DNA from: Colius striatus
Taxonomy: Eukaryota; Chordata; Aves; Coliiformes; Coliidae
Direction of reading: 5' to 3'
Assembly (NCBI RefSeq): GCF_028858725.1
Contig: NC_084790.1
Span: 3,602,001 to 3,666,000 of the forward strand
DNA: 64,000 nucleotides
In this document: piece after piece, positions 34,601-51,385 of the stretch
How the letters are laid out: each line of letters opens with the position of its first letter
How positions within the stretch are numbered: the first letter of the stretch is position 1
Notes under the pieces: model-generated
What the model was told of the DNA's origin: nothing
What the model saw: the letters and a program-made list of their open reading frames with translations, nothing else
The model's database searches: none
Program-made: the position numbers and the translations under genes

Positions 34601-35190
34601 GCCATGTTGTTTTGCTTTACCATGTACTCTATGTGTGGTTCAGTATTCCCCAGTAATTTAAAGAAATTTATCCTATGCTAGAACATGTACACGTCAAAAA
34701 AACACCCTGTTTAAACGTGAGTTTAAAAGAATACTGGCTAACTCACAGTTTAAAGGTATCTATTTTAGAGAAGAGGCTTTGCAAACAGAACAACACAGTG
34801 TGTTGCACAAGAGAGTGCAACTAGAGCGGCCAAGAAGGGACTTTCTAGTTCTGAGGCAGGCTGCAGCCCCAGCATGATGCAATAGTGCCGTGTCTCTCAG
34901 TGCTGTACAGAGGGAGCACAACAGGATCTTGTGGATCCTGGATGTGGCTGACAGATGAGCAAGTCAAACAAATTACTGAAAGGAATCTCATTCAAAACAA
35001 AATTAGGAAGCAAAACACCGTTCTCTCACAATTTAAACCTAAGCCTTCGTTCTTCAGCCAACACATTGATGTCTTTAGTGTGATTCTCGTGTAGGACAAG
35101 GAGTTACTGTGACCTCTGGCATGTATGTTACTGTGCCTCTAGAATACCAATGTTCTACACACTCTATACTATCCCTTAAACATTTGACCT
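34601..35190. other. Spacer with a possible keratin exon-7 remnant
   Basis: Non-repetitive. At 35094-35106, GGACAAGGAGTTAC differs by one base from GGACAGGGAGTTAC of KRT12-like exon 7 (GQGVT). No complete exon can be built in this stretch. Confidence 0.4.
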
Positions 35191-35194
35191 GAAC

Positions 35195-35537
35195 TACAAA
35201 TTTAATGAGATCATTAATATTTACAAATATCTAAATGGTGGATGTCAGGAGGCTGGGGCATCTACTGCATCCAGTGGCAGGACAAGGGGTAATGGGAAGA
35301 GGCTGGAACACAAAAAGTTCCATTTAAACATCAGGAAAAACTCTTTCACTGTTAAGGTGAGGGAGCCCTGGCCCAGGCTGCCCATGGAGGGTGTGAAGGC
35401 TTCTTCTCTGGAGGTCTTCAAAACCCACCTGGACACCTTCACGTGTGACCTGATCTAAGCAGACTTGCTTTGGCAAGGGGCTTGGAGCAGTTGATCCCTA
35501 AAGGTCCCTTCCAACTCCCACCATTCTATGATTCCAC
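35195..35537 (+). mobile_element. CR1 LINE 3' fragment
   Basis: Starts at the block encoding the NIYKYLNGGCQEAG-type region (attaatatttacaaatatct) and continues through gtgagggagccctggcccag to the tail ccattctatgattccaca. Confidence 0.93.
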
Positions 35538-35795
35538 AGAGCTGCTCTCCAGCAGGTCAACCCCAGCCTGCTCTTGCCTTTGTTGAACCTCAGGAGGTTC
35601 CTCTCTGACCAACTCTCCAGTCATTCGGGATCCTGCTGAATGGCAGCACAGCCTCTGGTGAATTAGCCAGTCCTCCCAGTTTGGTGCCATCAGTGAACAT
35701 GGTGAGGGTCACTCTGTCCCTTCATCCAGGTTTCTGATGAAGATGTTCAATAAGACTGGATCCAGAACCAATCTCTGTGCTGACAACTACCTTTA
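35538..35795 (-). mobile_element. CR1 LINE internal RT fragment, minus strand
   Basis: The reverse complement reads the CR1 RT region around the LFN-IF--DLDEG motif (ccttcatccaggtttctgat, aagatgttcaataagactgg) and the block equivalent to ADTPEGCAAIQ. It abuts a plus-strand copy head to tail without a gap, implying nested insertion or rearrangement. Confidence 0.8.
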
Positions 35796-36316
35796 GCCTT
35801 CATGGATCTTATAGCCAGGTCTTCCTTTTACACCTGAAAAAAAGACAGAAAAATAAAGCACTAGTGCTCTCTTTAACTTTTAAAAATGGTATCAAATGGC
35901 AAACATTTAGCTCCTGGTAATGTGAAGATTCATCCATAGATGCTTGTTGATACATAAAGTTTTGTTTGTGCAACCAAATCCAATATTGCTGCAGACCTCT
36001 ATATTCTATGTCAAACCCATCTGGAATAATTTCTGGGTGCTGAACAGCCTTGATTTTGCCTGACATAAACAGAAGATGAGGTGAGCTGCAGAGAATTGGA
36101 AGCAAAGTGTAAACACTCAGTATTATAATGCAAAGAAAAAGGAAGATTTTAAATTCAAGAACATGTCATGATCTTTTTGGCTTAAACACATAGGATCTTC
36201 CTAGTGTTTATACTGTCCTACAGTGTAATATCTTGTGGTTTACGTATTCCTACGTTTTTATTATGTGACTGTTCTCAAACCACCAATGAAAAACACTGTC
36301 AAGATTTTGCTTTTAG

Positions 36317-36477
36317 AACTATACAAAACTACAATAATTAAGACACTTGTAGAAAAGACAGAGGACAACAAAACATTCTTGTCTCGCTCCAGGTCATCTG
36401 AAAAACAGCCAGCTAAGAAAAATAAAGTCAGAACACAAGATTCTTTCACACATGCCAGTGGACAAAGCCAAGTGTAA
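36317..36477 (+). pseudogene. Orphan type I keratin terminal exon
   Basis: A consensus acceptor (gattttgcttttag) is followed by a frame in the exact phase of keratin exon 8: the first two bases complete a split codon, as at 10407, 27397 and 33383. It encodes YKTTIIKTLVE then DNK, matching [11 protein letters not shown] and DGK of the KRT12-like tail, and runs 52 residues to TAA. The C-terminal part (SRSRSSEKQPAKKNK) is Ser/Lys-rich and unlike the neighbours. AATAAA follows at 36663-36668. No other exons of such a gene are intact upstream. It may be the last exon of a deleted keratin (position of mammalian KRT24/25-28/10) or an alternative last exon of the KRT12-like gene, whose exon 7 ends in a compatible phase. 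Confidence 0.7.
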
Positions 36478-36690
36478 GGAAGCCTTACACACACAGCAGA
36501 CTTTTAAGTGGTGTAATCGTTTGACTTCTGAAAAGACGAGTGTCTTGTAAAAGCTTACTGCCTTTTTTTCTTTTGTTTTTACTGATGTATATTCTTACCT
36601 AAAGCTTAAAAAGGCATTCCATCTAGTGAATTGTTTATTTTTGACTGATTTCTGGGGGTTTTAATAAATGTTTTGTGCATTACTGAAAAA
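36478..36690 (+). other. 3' UTR-like trailer of the orphan keratin exon
   Basis: AT- and T-rich sequence ending in TTAATAAATG (AATAAA 36663-36668), followed by an A-run. The layout is that of a normal keratin 3' end. Confidence 0.5.
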
Positions 36691-37440
36691 AAAAACCCTT
36701 TAAAAAACAGGTAAGAGCCATGCTTGGCAGACAAGGTCATTGGGATCATACAGCACAAATGGTGAGCCAGGAAACGAAGGAACATTTACAGCAAATACAG
36801 CACAGCAGACAACCTTCCTGTCTCCCTGGCAGCTGTCAGGAAGGGCTTCATAATCTTTACATAATGTGCATATTATTTGAATGGGACACACTGACACACG
36901 TCAGAGGTTCCATCTCTTCAGAGACAAACCAGAGAACGTTTCTGATAGCCATTAGCTGTGTCTCAAGAGTTAACTCACTACAGCTTTGGACTCTGCAGCT
37001 GAGGAGCCAAACCCCTTGCCACAAGGTGCACAAGCATTCCTCACTGCTGCTACTGCTGGATCCTCACCCTTATTTTGTGTTCCTGCTCATAAAAACACCA
37101 CAAAGTTGAGTGAAAGGATGCACGGGACACCAACTCTTTTCAAAATGGGTCAGTCCTCAACACTGGATGAGGTCAGAAACCTCAAAACGCCTTCAAGGGC
37201 AGAACTGAACAACCTGCTCCAGTGCTGCCTGGTGAAAGCATGCTCCAGCAGCACTACACCAGTACAGAGGTACCACTGGGAAGCTGCTCCCTGACCCTCT
37301 GTGATTGAACTCTCATGCTGTGCAGCTGTAATTCTGTCCCTTGGTTTGTATCTCTTAACCTCACATTTTTGAGGTTATGACAAAACACACTTATACCCTA
37401 ACAAAAACATAAAGGTGTGGTAAAGTTCTCGGCACAGAAC
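36691..37440. other. Spacer upstream of KRT222
   Basis: No recognised repeat or exon. Two overlapping open frames (36720-37109 and 36986-37294) show no domain and look like chance. Confidence 0.5.
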
Positions 37441-37669
37441 TGAGGAATCGGTGTTTTGGTCACTGCAAAAGCGATCAGCTTTATTCAACCGACTTTCGGA
37501 GCGGTTGGAAAGCTCTGACCTTCCAGTGCCTCCCCAGAAACAGAGCTCTGCAGCTTTAAAGCCTGCCTGCGCTCCGGCTCCTGTCGCCGCAGGCGGCGGA
37601 GGCTCTGCAGCAGCGGCCGGCGCATCCTATCACCGGGGCCCGGCGGCCCAGGGGGAGGACGGGAGGGGG

Positions 37670-43837
<6,168 letters not shown>

Positions 43838-45540
43838 CCGACAGCAGATTCACCCAAAGTTCATCTCCAACAGGCTCTGGAAATAAAACAGTAGATGGAC
43901 TTACACGGCCTGCTATCTTGTGACAACTACAGAAATCTTACTAAGTACTCTGATTAATACAGTAAAAACTTGTAAGTTTTTTAAAAGAAAGGAGGAAGAT
44001 CAAGGGAGTTAAGATTCCAGGAGACCTAACTTCTGCTAGTTTTATACTCTGGGTACAGCCCTTTATTTTTCTCATTATTGTTGTTGTTTTGTAGAATTTC
44101 ACCAAATATTACAAAAATGAAACTATAACTTTATACTTTGACATATTCTGCCTTTGTAAAAGAGCATTCGCTCTCTCTTTCTGGAAATGAGAAATGCGTA
44201 TTTCATTCTCTTAATTATTCGACGTTACATACATGTATGTAATGTTAACAAATCCTTGTAATAATTTATATCACAACTGTCATACTTAAAATATATTTTA
44301 AAATGACACTTTCTAACAGGAAAAACTACATAAAATGATGCTCTTAAAATACATAAACTATTAACCAATATTTTTCTTTTGAAAGTGGCTGGTATTTTTA
44401 AATTATATTTTTTAGGCAACTAGGAAAAATGTCTTTCCCTTACATAATTACATACACATTTTTTAAAATGTTGTAAGAAAACAGTAATATTTTAGCCATA
44501 TCGTTCCACTGATTTTGAGCAGTAATTTCCACTGAAAATCAATCATTCTCCACACATACCTGTACTACAACTTTCTTAGTCATAGCAAGTAAAATTACAC
44601 TCCTCAACTGTTCAAATGTTAAGGAGTCAAACAACCATTCTAATGCTGGTGTTTAAGTAGCTTTCTTTATTATAACAGTATGAGCTAAAATATCTTCAAA
44701 TTCCTCGTCTGACAAATGTTACAGGTAAATCATGCATTTGGTCTAGTACATAAAGTCACTATTCTGCCAGGGTACAACCATTATTCCTTTAAATTAAATG
44801 GACATAAAAGGGCTAGGTATTCAAAGTAAAATTTAACCATACCCATGAAGCATCCCCCACTACTACACAAAGCAGCTGTAGGCAAATACAAGTACAGTAG
44901 CTGATCTTGCATCTGTACACAGAAAAAAACAAATACAGACTCAGACATACTTCGTTATCACATTATGAGACAAATCTCAAAGACAACAATCAAAGTTGTA
45001 TTTAAGGTAAGAGTGATTGTTTATGAAGGTTTTTAAGAGGCACAGATGTCAAAAACTCTCACCAAAATCTCTGGTATTGCAGGGGCTCAGAATCTAGAAA
45101 ACCCACATACTGGATCCACAGCAGCATGTAAAAGACAATTTTAAGTGTCAGTATTTGCCTTATTACCTATGGCATGTGTTACAGAAACTGATACTACAAA
45201 TTCTTTCAGTGTTAAGTTATGCTTCTGTTTTTGTTAATGTAAGAGCCATGCATTTATATTGCCCACAGTTCTGTATCAACTGTATGAAGCTGGCTAATTA
45301 GCATTAACCTGAATACTGATCTGGTGTTGTTAATACTTGAGTATTTGGCATCCTGAATGTATCAGCCTGCTCTAGTATTTTTACTATGCAGCTTTCTTTT
45401 TTTTTTTTGTGCTTATACTCTGTACATTTTACAATACTTGAATTCAAACTAAGTTTTAATGGCTTTAAGGCACTTTAAACAGGGATACAGATTTACCAAA
45501 GTAAATGATAGTACTCCAATAAAAAAAAGTATTGAAATTG
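43838..45540 (+). other. KRT222: KRT222 3' UTR and downstream AT-rich DNA
   Basis: AATAAA occurs at 43882-43887, only 45 nt after the stop, and again at 45518-45523. Between them the DNA is AT-rich, non-repetitive and without open frames, like a long 3' UTR. Which site is used cannot be told from the sequence. Confidence 0.45.
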
Positions 45541-46145
45541 AGTTTGCCCATGCATATTTTGTGAGTTTTAGTGTGTATACCCTAAAAAGAAGTAACAAAG
45601 AAATACAAAATAAAAGTTGCAGGTAAGAAAATTTCTAGTGCTGCAACCAAGTGATCCCCAAGGATCTTTATCATAACATATACAGTGAGTGTCCTCCTGC
45701 TACAGCAATTACTCTTTTCCCTGTAAATCCAGTAGCCCTGACTAGATGTACAGTGGTTTCTTCTGACTAGTGCACACAAAAGAGCAGAAGACAGCATCTG
45801 GCATACATAGTTTGTAATCTAAAAGATAAGCTGACCGGTAAAGGTAAATAGCAAGCAAATATGTAAGAGAAACTTAGCTCAATGCATATACCTTTAAAAT
45901 TGCTTAGGCAGACCTCCACACAGGAACTGCTTGCATAGGCCTGTAAATTTACTAGACAAATACATAGGGAGTACAGCAAACAATAATGGAATAATCTTAC
46001 TCATAGACTTGGGTTTTTTCAAACTAGGAGTGTTCAGCTTGTTCTCTGACCTAAGATACTTCTTGCAGTATTATCTTCTCTAGTGTTCCCTAGGGTTTTT
46101 TTCTTGACACATCTCCCACAGCATCCTGGCAGCAAAACAGAAGGT
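45541..46145. other. Intergenic DNA before a CR1 copy
   Basis: No exon or repeat recognised. Confidence 0.5.
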
Positions 46146-47192
46146 GTGGGCTGGATGATCAGGTAGTGAGGTGGATTGTTAACTGGTTGAAGGAAAGAAG
46201 GCAGAGTGGGGCAGGGTCTAGTTGAAAGCCTGTATCTTGTGGAGTCCCTCGAAGGTCAGTGCTGGGACTGGTACTGTTCAATCTATTCATTTATGGCCTT
46301 GCTGAGGGAAGAGGCACTGTCAGCAAGCTTGCTGAGGATACTAAACTTAGGGAAGTGGCTGACACCCCAGAAGGCTGTGCTGCCATTCAACCAGCCCTGG
46401 ACAGGCTGGAGGGTTGGGCAGGGAGAAATCTAATGAAATTCAACAAGGGCAAGTGTAGAGTCTTGCATCTGGGAAAGAAAAAACCCATGTACCAGTACAA
46501 GTTGGGGAATGAAGTCTTTAGAGAGCAGTACAAGGGAAAGGGACTGGGGGGTCCTAGCAGGCAGCAGGATGAGCATGAGCCAGCAACATGCCCTCATGGC
46601 CAAGGCCAATGGCATCCTGGGGTGGATTAGAAGGGCTGTGAGCAATAGGTGGAGAGCTTCTCCTCCTCCTCCTCTACTCCGCCCTCATGAAACTACATCT
46701 AGAATACTGTGTGCAGTGCAGGGCCCCTCATTTCCAGGACAGGGAGCTGCTGGAGAGAGTTCAGAACAGGGCAACAGAGATGATGGAGTGGAGCATCTCT
46801 CTTGTGGTGAAAGGCCGAAGGAGCTGGGGCTCTTTAGCTTGGAGGAGACTGAGGGGTGACCTCATTCATGCTTACAAATACATAAAAGGTGGGTGTCAGG
46901 ATGGAGCCGGGCTGTTCTCAGTGATGGCCAATGGTAGGACAATGGGCAATGGATACAAGCTGAAACATAAGAGGTTCCAAAGAAACATAGGGAAAAACTT
47001 CTTCCCTGTGAGGGTGAGGGAGCACTGGAAGGGGCTGCCCAGATGGGTTGAGAAGTCTCCTTCTCTGGAGGCATTCCAGACCCACCTGAACTAGTTCCTG
47101 TGTGACCCACTCTAGGTGGTCCTGCTCTGGCAGGGGGGTTGGACTGGATGAGCTTTCAAGGTCTCTTCTAACCCTTCCGCGATTCTACAACA
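46146..47192 (+). mobile_element. CR1 LINE, about 1 kb copy including RT
   Basis: The longest CR1 copy of the window. It opens with ggctggatgatcaggtagtg and the block for SPRS-VLGLVLFNLFI. It then has SKLAEDTKL, ADTPEGCAAIQPALDRLEGW, MKFNKGKCRVLHLGKKKPMY and the 3' region with gtgagggagcactggaaggg and ggttggactggatgagcttt. Frameshifts split the frame into overlapping pieces (46259-46630, 46509-46859, 46687-47094), so it is older than the copy at 12972. Confidence 0.94.
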
Positions 47193-48500
47193 GAAACCTT
47201 GTCCAACATAGTACTGAACACATACCTGAGTTTGCCCTGCAGTATAACCTCCATATTGCTTTGGAAGATAAAAATTACTGTGTACCTACCATAAACATGT
47301 CTGGGATGCCATGCAACTCAAAAACTATGTTGGCCACATAACAGCCCAACCTCACAATTTTGGAAGCCATCTCTCTGACCATAGTCACAGCACAAGCGCA
47401 TCCTGTGCTGTCCCAGGATGAGAAATGTATTCCACCCGAGGAAGTTTCCACTGTTTAACACCAGACTCAACTACTCATGAAATACACAGCTTCTATTTGA
47501 AGTTTGAAACAACTGGCATAAACCCAGTTATACTGTTTTATGATCTTGAAACACAACACTCTAAGGTGGGAAAAAAAAGTCTGGAGTTTAATAGCTGTTT
47601 TTGTTAAGACACAACGTTCTGCAGGCAGACCACTCCTGCCTGTTCAAGGGCATTTTCCTCCTGTGGGACTTCCCAATACTGACTTCATTGGCTGCACTAA
47701 GAATTGCTGCTACTCTAAACAGGTTTCAAGTGTGCATTCCGGTTTTAGCTACATTTTCTCCCCTTACAGTACATATATATCTTTTTCATTATTCACAAAT
47801 TCCATCTCTTCAAGTAAAGCACTTACTCATTTGGGCATAATCAACTTGAACTTCCACCAGTGTCAGTGTGAACTCCACGTGGAAATAGAAAAAAGAATTA
47901 CTCATAATAACATTTCACTCTGACTTTAGGCCACTTTAAAGCAGAATTAAAAAATATTAAACACTCAGGCTTGACAGTATGGCACAGAATTCTTCATTTC
48001 TATGCTGCTATTTAAACACAGACCACTGAAGCTACTGCCATCTAATACCTGATGCAAAAACAAGTTTCATTGTCTCAATGAAACTACTTTCCAATGAATA
48101 TATGCCTTCATTAAAAAGCCTATGAAACTGTTGCTAATTAAAACAGTTGGTTAAGAGCCAACTATTTAGACCTCCCTAGTTGGTACATGCAGTAAAACCA
48201 CTTGTGTCATATGGTATATGAAAAAGTGCATACACACAACGTCTTTCATTGTCACAACATGGAAATGAGGCAAATAGTAAAGTGAAAAGAAAAATAAAAT
48301 ACACTGCTGAGTTTGAAAACACACATAAGGATTCAGAACTATTAGCGTGGCAAGTGAGTATCATTAAAGGTACTTAACTCTATAGTATTCCAATAAGCTG
48401 CATACATTTATATTTTAATGTTATCAACATTCAGTGCATTTTAAAAACTATCAACAAAACCATGTTATTAATGAACAAGAGATGAATGGATAAAGAGGTC
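47193..48500. other. AT-rich intergenic DNA between KRT222 and SMARCE1
   Basis: Only short open frames, with no repeat or domain recognised. Could include the 3' flank of the minus-strand frame at 48856. Confidence 0.5.
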
Positions 48501-48855
48501 AAAACCAGGAAAAAACGGGTTTATTCCACCTCTTCACAAGTATTTTCTCACCTTTTCTTTACAAATATTCTGCGCAAGTGCAACTGGTAAATTAAAGACG
48601 CATATTTGGTTGGCTGTCTGAGGAATCTTTTCAGTTCTTACATTCTTTTAATTAGGAAATTTAAGGCACAGATTCTTCTGGCATGTCAACAAATTTCCAT
48701 TGTGGCCACTGATAGCACACTGTGAGTAGATAAAGGCTGAATTCTTGCCTCTTGATTGTAAAAAAAGCTTACTTAAGAAACAAAAGCAATCTTGGCTAGA
48801 CAATCTATAGGCATCAAGAAACGGGCCTAACTTGCAGCAAGCCAATATGCTATTG

Positions 48856-49094
48856 TTAGTTTTTCATCTTTTCACCTTCTAACATCCTTCTGAGTTTGGG
48901 AGGTATCATCTGTTTGGCTCCCCTTGAGCTGCCACATTCACTTGATCCACTAAAATCCCCCTTTAGGGACTTTATAAAAGGCTCCTACGCTGAATGCTGA
49001 GATCTGAAAAATTCTTCATCTTCCTCACACAATGGTGTACCATGTTTTATATTTGCAAGCTTTTGAGCTCCACTTGTAATACATTCATAAATTC
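48856..49094 (-). pseudogene. Minus-strand terminal-exon-like coding relic, unidentified
   Basis: Read on the minus strand, an acceptor-like caatttcttgcag (AG at 49096-49095) is followed by one frame of about 79 codons with a single in-frame TAG (48979-48981) before the final TAA at 48856-48858. The composition is strongly protein-like: ECITSGAQKLANIKHGTPLC, then EEDEEFFRSQHSA, the TAG, then FSGSSECGSSRGAKQMIPP and KLRRMLEGEKMKN. An AATAAA on the same strand (48520-48525) lies about 330 nt downstream. I do not recognise the family. It may be a decayed or partial gene, or a live terminal exon ending at the TAG. No upstream exon was found towards the CpG island. Confidence 0.4.
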
Positions 49095-49204
49095 CTGCAA
49101 GAAATTGTTCTGGGTTATTTGTCTACACTCAGTCTGTTCTGTAATTCTTAATTCTCTGTGGTAAATGTTTGAGTTCCTCTGTCTGACTTGGCTCAAAATT
49201 GTGA

Positions 49205-49432
49205 TCTACATATTTAAACATAGGAAAAAACTGTTTTACAGTGAGGGTGATGAAGCCCTGGCCCAGGCTGCCCAGGGAGGGTGTGGAGGCTCCTTCCTTG
49301 GAGCTCTTCAAACCTGCCTGGATGTGTTCCTATGTGACCTGATCTAGGTGGGAGCTGCTTTGGCAGGCGGGTTGGGACTGGATGATCTCTAAAATTCCCT
49401 TCTAACACCGACCATTCTATGATTCCTACATG
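49205..49432 (+). mobile_element. CR1 LINE 3' fragment
   Basis: From tttaaacataggaaaaaact through gccctggcccaggctgccca and gtgacctgatctaggtggga to the tail accattctatgattcct. It lies between the SMARCE1 CpG island and the minus-strand relic. Confidence 0.94.
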
Positions 49433-49649
49433 GCAGCAGCCTGACATGCTTCCTCTGGGACTTCTCTAGTTCATGATACACCACCACCTTCCCATCTCTT
49501 AGTGCCGCCAGCCTGAGGGCCACAGCCTGCTCCCCTTCAACAAGAGCCACCATTGTTTTATCACCGTGCTGCACACTTCACACAAACAAAAGCTTCCCCA
49601 GCACTGCCAGACAGCTGTTCAGCTGTCTTTCTCGCCTGCCCTTACGGGA

Positions 49650-50650
49650 TTTATTCGGGCCTGGACACTACCCTACGGCGCTTCTCCCAGCGCCTCAGGC
49701 CGCCGCCGCGCGCTCCCTCAGGGGCAAAAAGGCGCCAAACGGCCCCTCGCCCGCTTGTTCTCGGCCGCAGATTCGTCACCGAGAGACTCCACTGCCGCTT
49801 CTCCCGGCCGGGCTGCTCCTCCCGACCGGACCGTTCTCGTCACGCTGCCCACAGCTGGACTGCTGCCCAGCTCCCGGCAGCGCCGGCTCCCACCGCAGAA
49901 CGGGACACGGGTTTGTCTCTCTGTGGAAAGTGCTGACAGGAAAGTGAAGGCAGGCACCTTCGCGCCGGCACCATCCCCTTGCTGTTGCGGGGCGAAAGGA
50001 ACGAGGTGGGTACCGCGCACGGAGAGTCTGGGACGAAAGCAGCGCGTCCCGCACCAGGCCTCGGGAGCGCCGGTAACGCGCGCCCCGGGCGGGCCGGAGC
50101 CCCCTTCGCGGTAATGGCGGGGAGGGGCCACACTCTGCGCGTAGGGCTCAGGTCGCCTTTGCCCTCAGCGTCCCGCAGTTTCGCCACCACTCCTCCCAGC
50201 CTCCGCCTGCCCCGGAGGGGTCTGGGCAAAGCCTCGGCCCGCCGCGGACTCGAGAGTGAGCAAGGCAGAGAAACCACCTTCCCCTTAAAAACAGCCCAGG
50301 TGGCGCGGGGCGGAGGTGCCGTGTGGAAAGTGCGGGGCAGAGCGCGCAGGCGCTGTCCTCGCTGCCGCCGCGGCCTGCTGGGGAACAAAGGGAGCGCGGT
50401 CGGCGCTGGAGTGGGTGAGTCGGGGTCCGAGCGGCTGTTCGGGACGGCCCGCACGTACTGGCCCGGCCCGGCCCGGCTTGGCTGCTGTGGGACGGGCGGG
50501 CTCAGGGACACGCCGCGGCTCGGGGAGTTGTGTAGCTGGAGAGAGGCAGCGAGTGCAGGCCTCGGCCCAGGCCCCCGCCCAGGCCCGCTTCCCGTCAGTG
50601 CTCTCTGAGGCGGGGGGTTGGATAAGGGTCTGCTGCGCACGGAAAGGGGA
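49650..50650. promoter_or_regulatory. SMARCE1: CpG island promoter of SMARCE1
   Basis: About 1 kb of GC- and CpG-dense DNA in an otherwise AT-rich window, directly upstream of SMARCE1. An NRF1-like palindromic GCGCGCAGGCGC is at 50342-50353, and no TATA is seen. This is the typical promoter of a ubiquitously expressed gene. Open frames on both strands here are GC-driven artefacts. Confidence 0.85.
50300..50414 (+). other. SMARCE1: Probable non-coding first exon of SMARCE1
   Basis: A consensus donor (GTGG|GTGAGT) at 50415 lies just after the NRF1-like site inside the CpG island. Vertebrate SMARCE1 has a non-coding first exon. The 5' boundary is a guess. Confidence 0.5.
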
Positions 50651-51354
50651 TGGGGGTGTGTAAGTGTTTGTCTCTGTCTGCCGGGGGCCAGCGATGCTGG
50701 AGCGTCGTCCGCTGCCCTCTGCCCGGCTTTGGCCGCAGTCCCTGTTCAAGCTCCGAGCAGCTGGGAGAGGTCGAGTGAACTAGAAGTGAAGTACGGTATT
50801 AATGGAGAATTTAAAACTGCAACTGCGGTGGAATTATTTGAAGAGAAGGGCCGAGAACTATATTACCCTTTGTATTGTATTTTCCATACCCACTGATGGC
50901 CTGGTTGCTAAAAGGTTAAGCACGTTCACGTGCCATGGCCTGCGGTGCTGCTGCTGTCTTCAGGGGTTGTTCTTTTTATACCTTGATACGATTTAATTTG
51001 GTCATTTATCCAGTAGTACCATTTTTCTGAAAGTTGCTGTAAAATAATGGGCTGTATTTGTTTTGGTTTTTTTATGGGTAAAAAGAAAAATGACCCTTAA
51101 AATCAGTAATACAAAGATGACAACCAGAGTGTAACTTCACAGTTATTTAAGGCCATATTCCTTGGAAAGTACGTTCACTTTTCAGAGAGGTTACACCTCA
51201 GTTTTTAGAAACTCTTTTAACTTTATTTCCAAATTGGCAGGCTTTTTGGTAATCAGTGGTAACTATGGTAATTAAAGTTTTGAAGATTTTGGGGAGGCAA
51301 AGTTGTAGTACTTAATAGCATGATATTCTTTTGTCTTTCAGAAGTACAAATATA

Positions 51355-51369
51355 ATGTCAGGTGGCTGA
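51355..51369 (+). promoter_or_regulatory. SMARCE1: Five-codon upstream ORF in the SMARCE1 leader
   Basis: ATG-TCA-GGT-GGC-TGA lies in the same exon as, and 16 nt before, the main ATG (51386). It begins MS-, like the true product. So short and close a uORF could modulate initiation by leaky scanning or reinitiation, if it is transcribed. Confidence 0.55.
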
Positions 51370-51385
51370 CAATTTGCCTATCAAA

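Noticed and set aside
34885-35094. Frame with EQVKQITERNLIQNKIRKQN read as a possible keratin exon 6 remnant
   Set aside because: Only a loose heptad-like pattern and one QN match; no helix-termination motif follows, so it cannot be defended.
36720-37294. Frames of 129 and 102 codons upstream of KRT222
   Set aside because: Two different frames overlap, neither has a recognisable motif; likely non-coding upstream sequence.
46259-47094. Overlapping 116-135 codon frames suggesting a gene
   Set aside because: They are frameshifted pieces of one CR1 reverse transcriptase.
49840-50640. 266-codon minus-strand frame in the CpG island, and 209- and 182-codon plus-strand frames overlapping it
   Set aside because: All frames are open on both strands because the DNA is GC-rich and stop-poor; Pro/Arg/Ala-rich products with no domain, and they overlap the SMARCE1 promoter.
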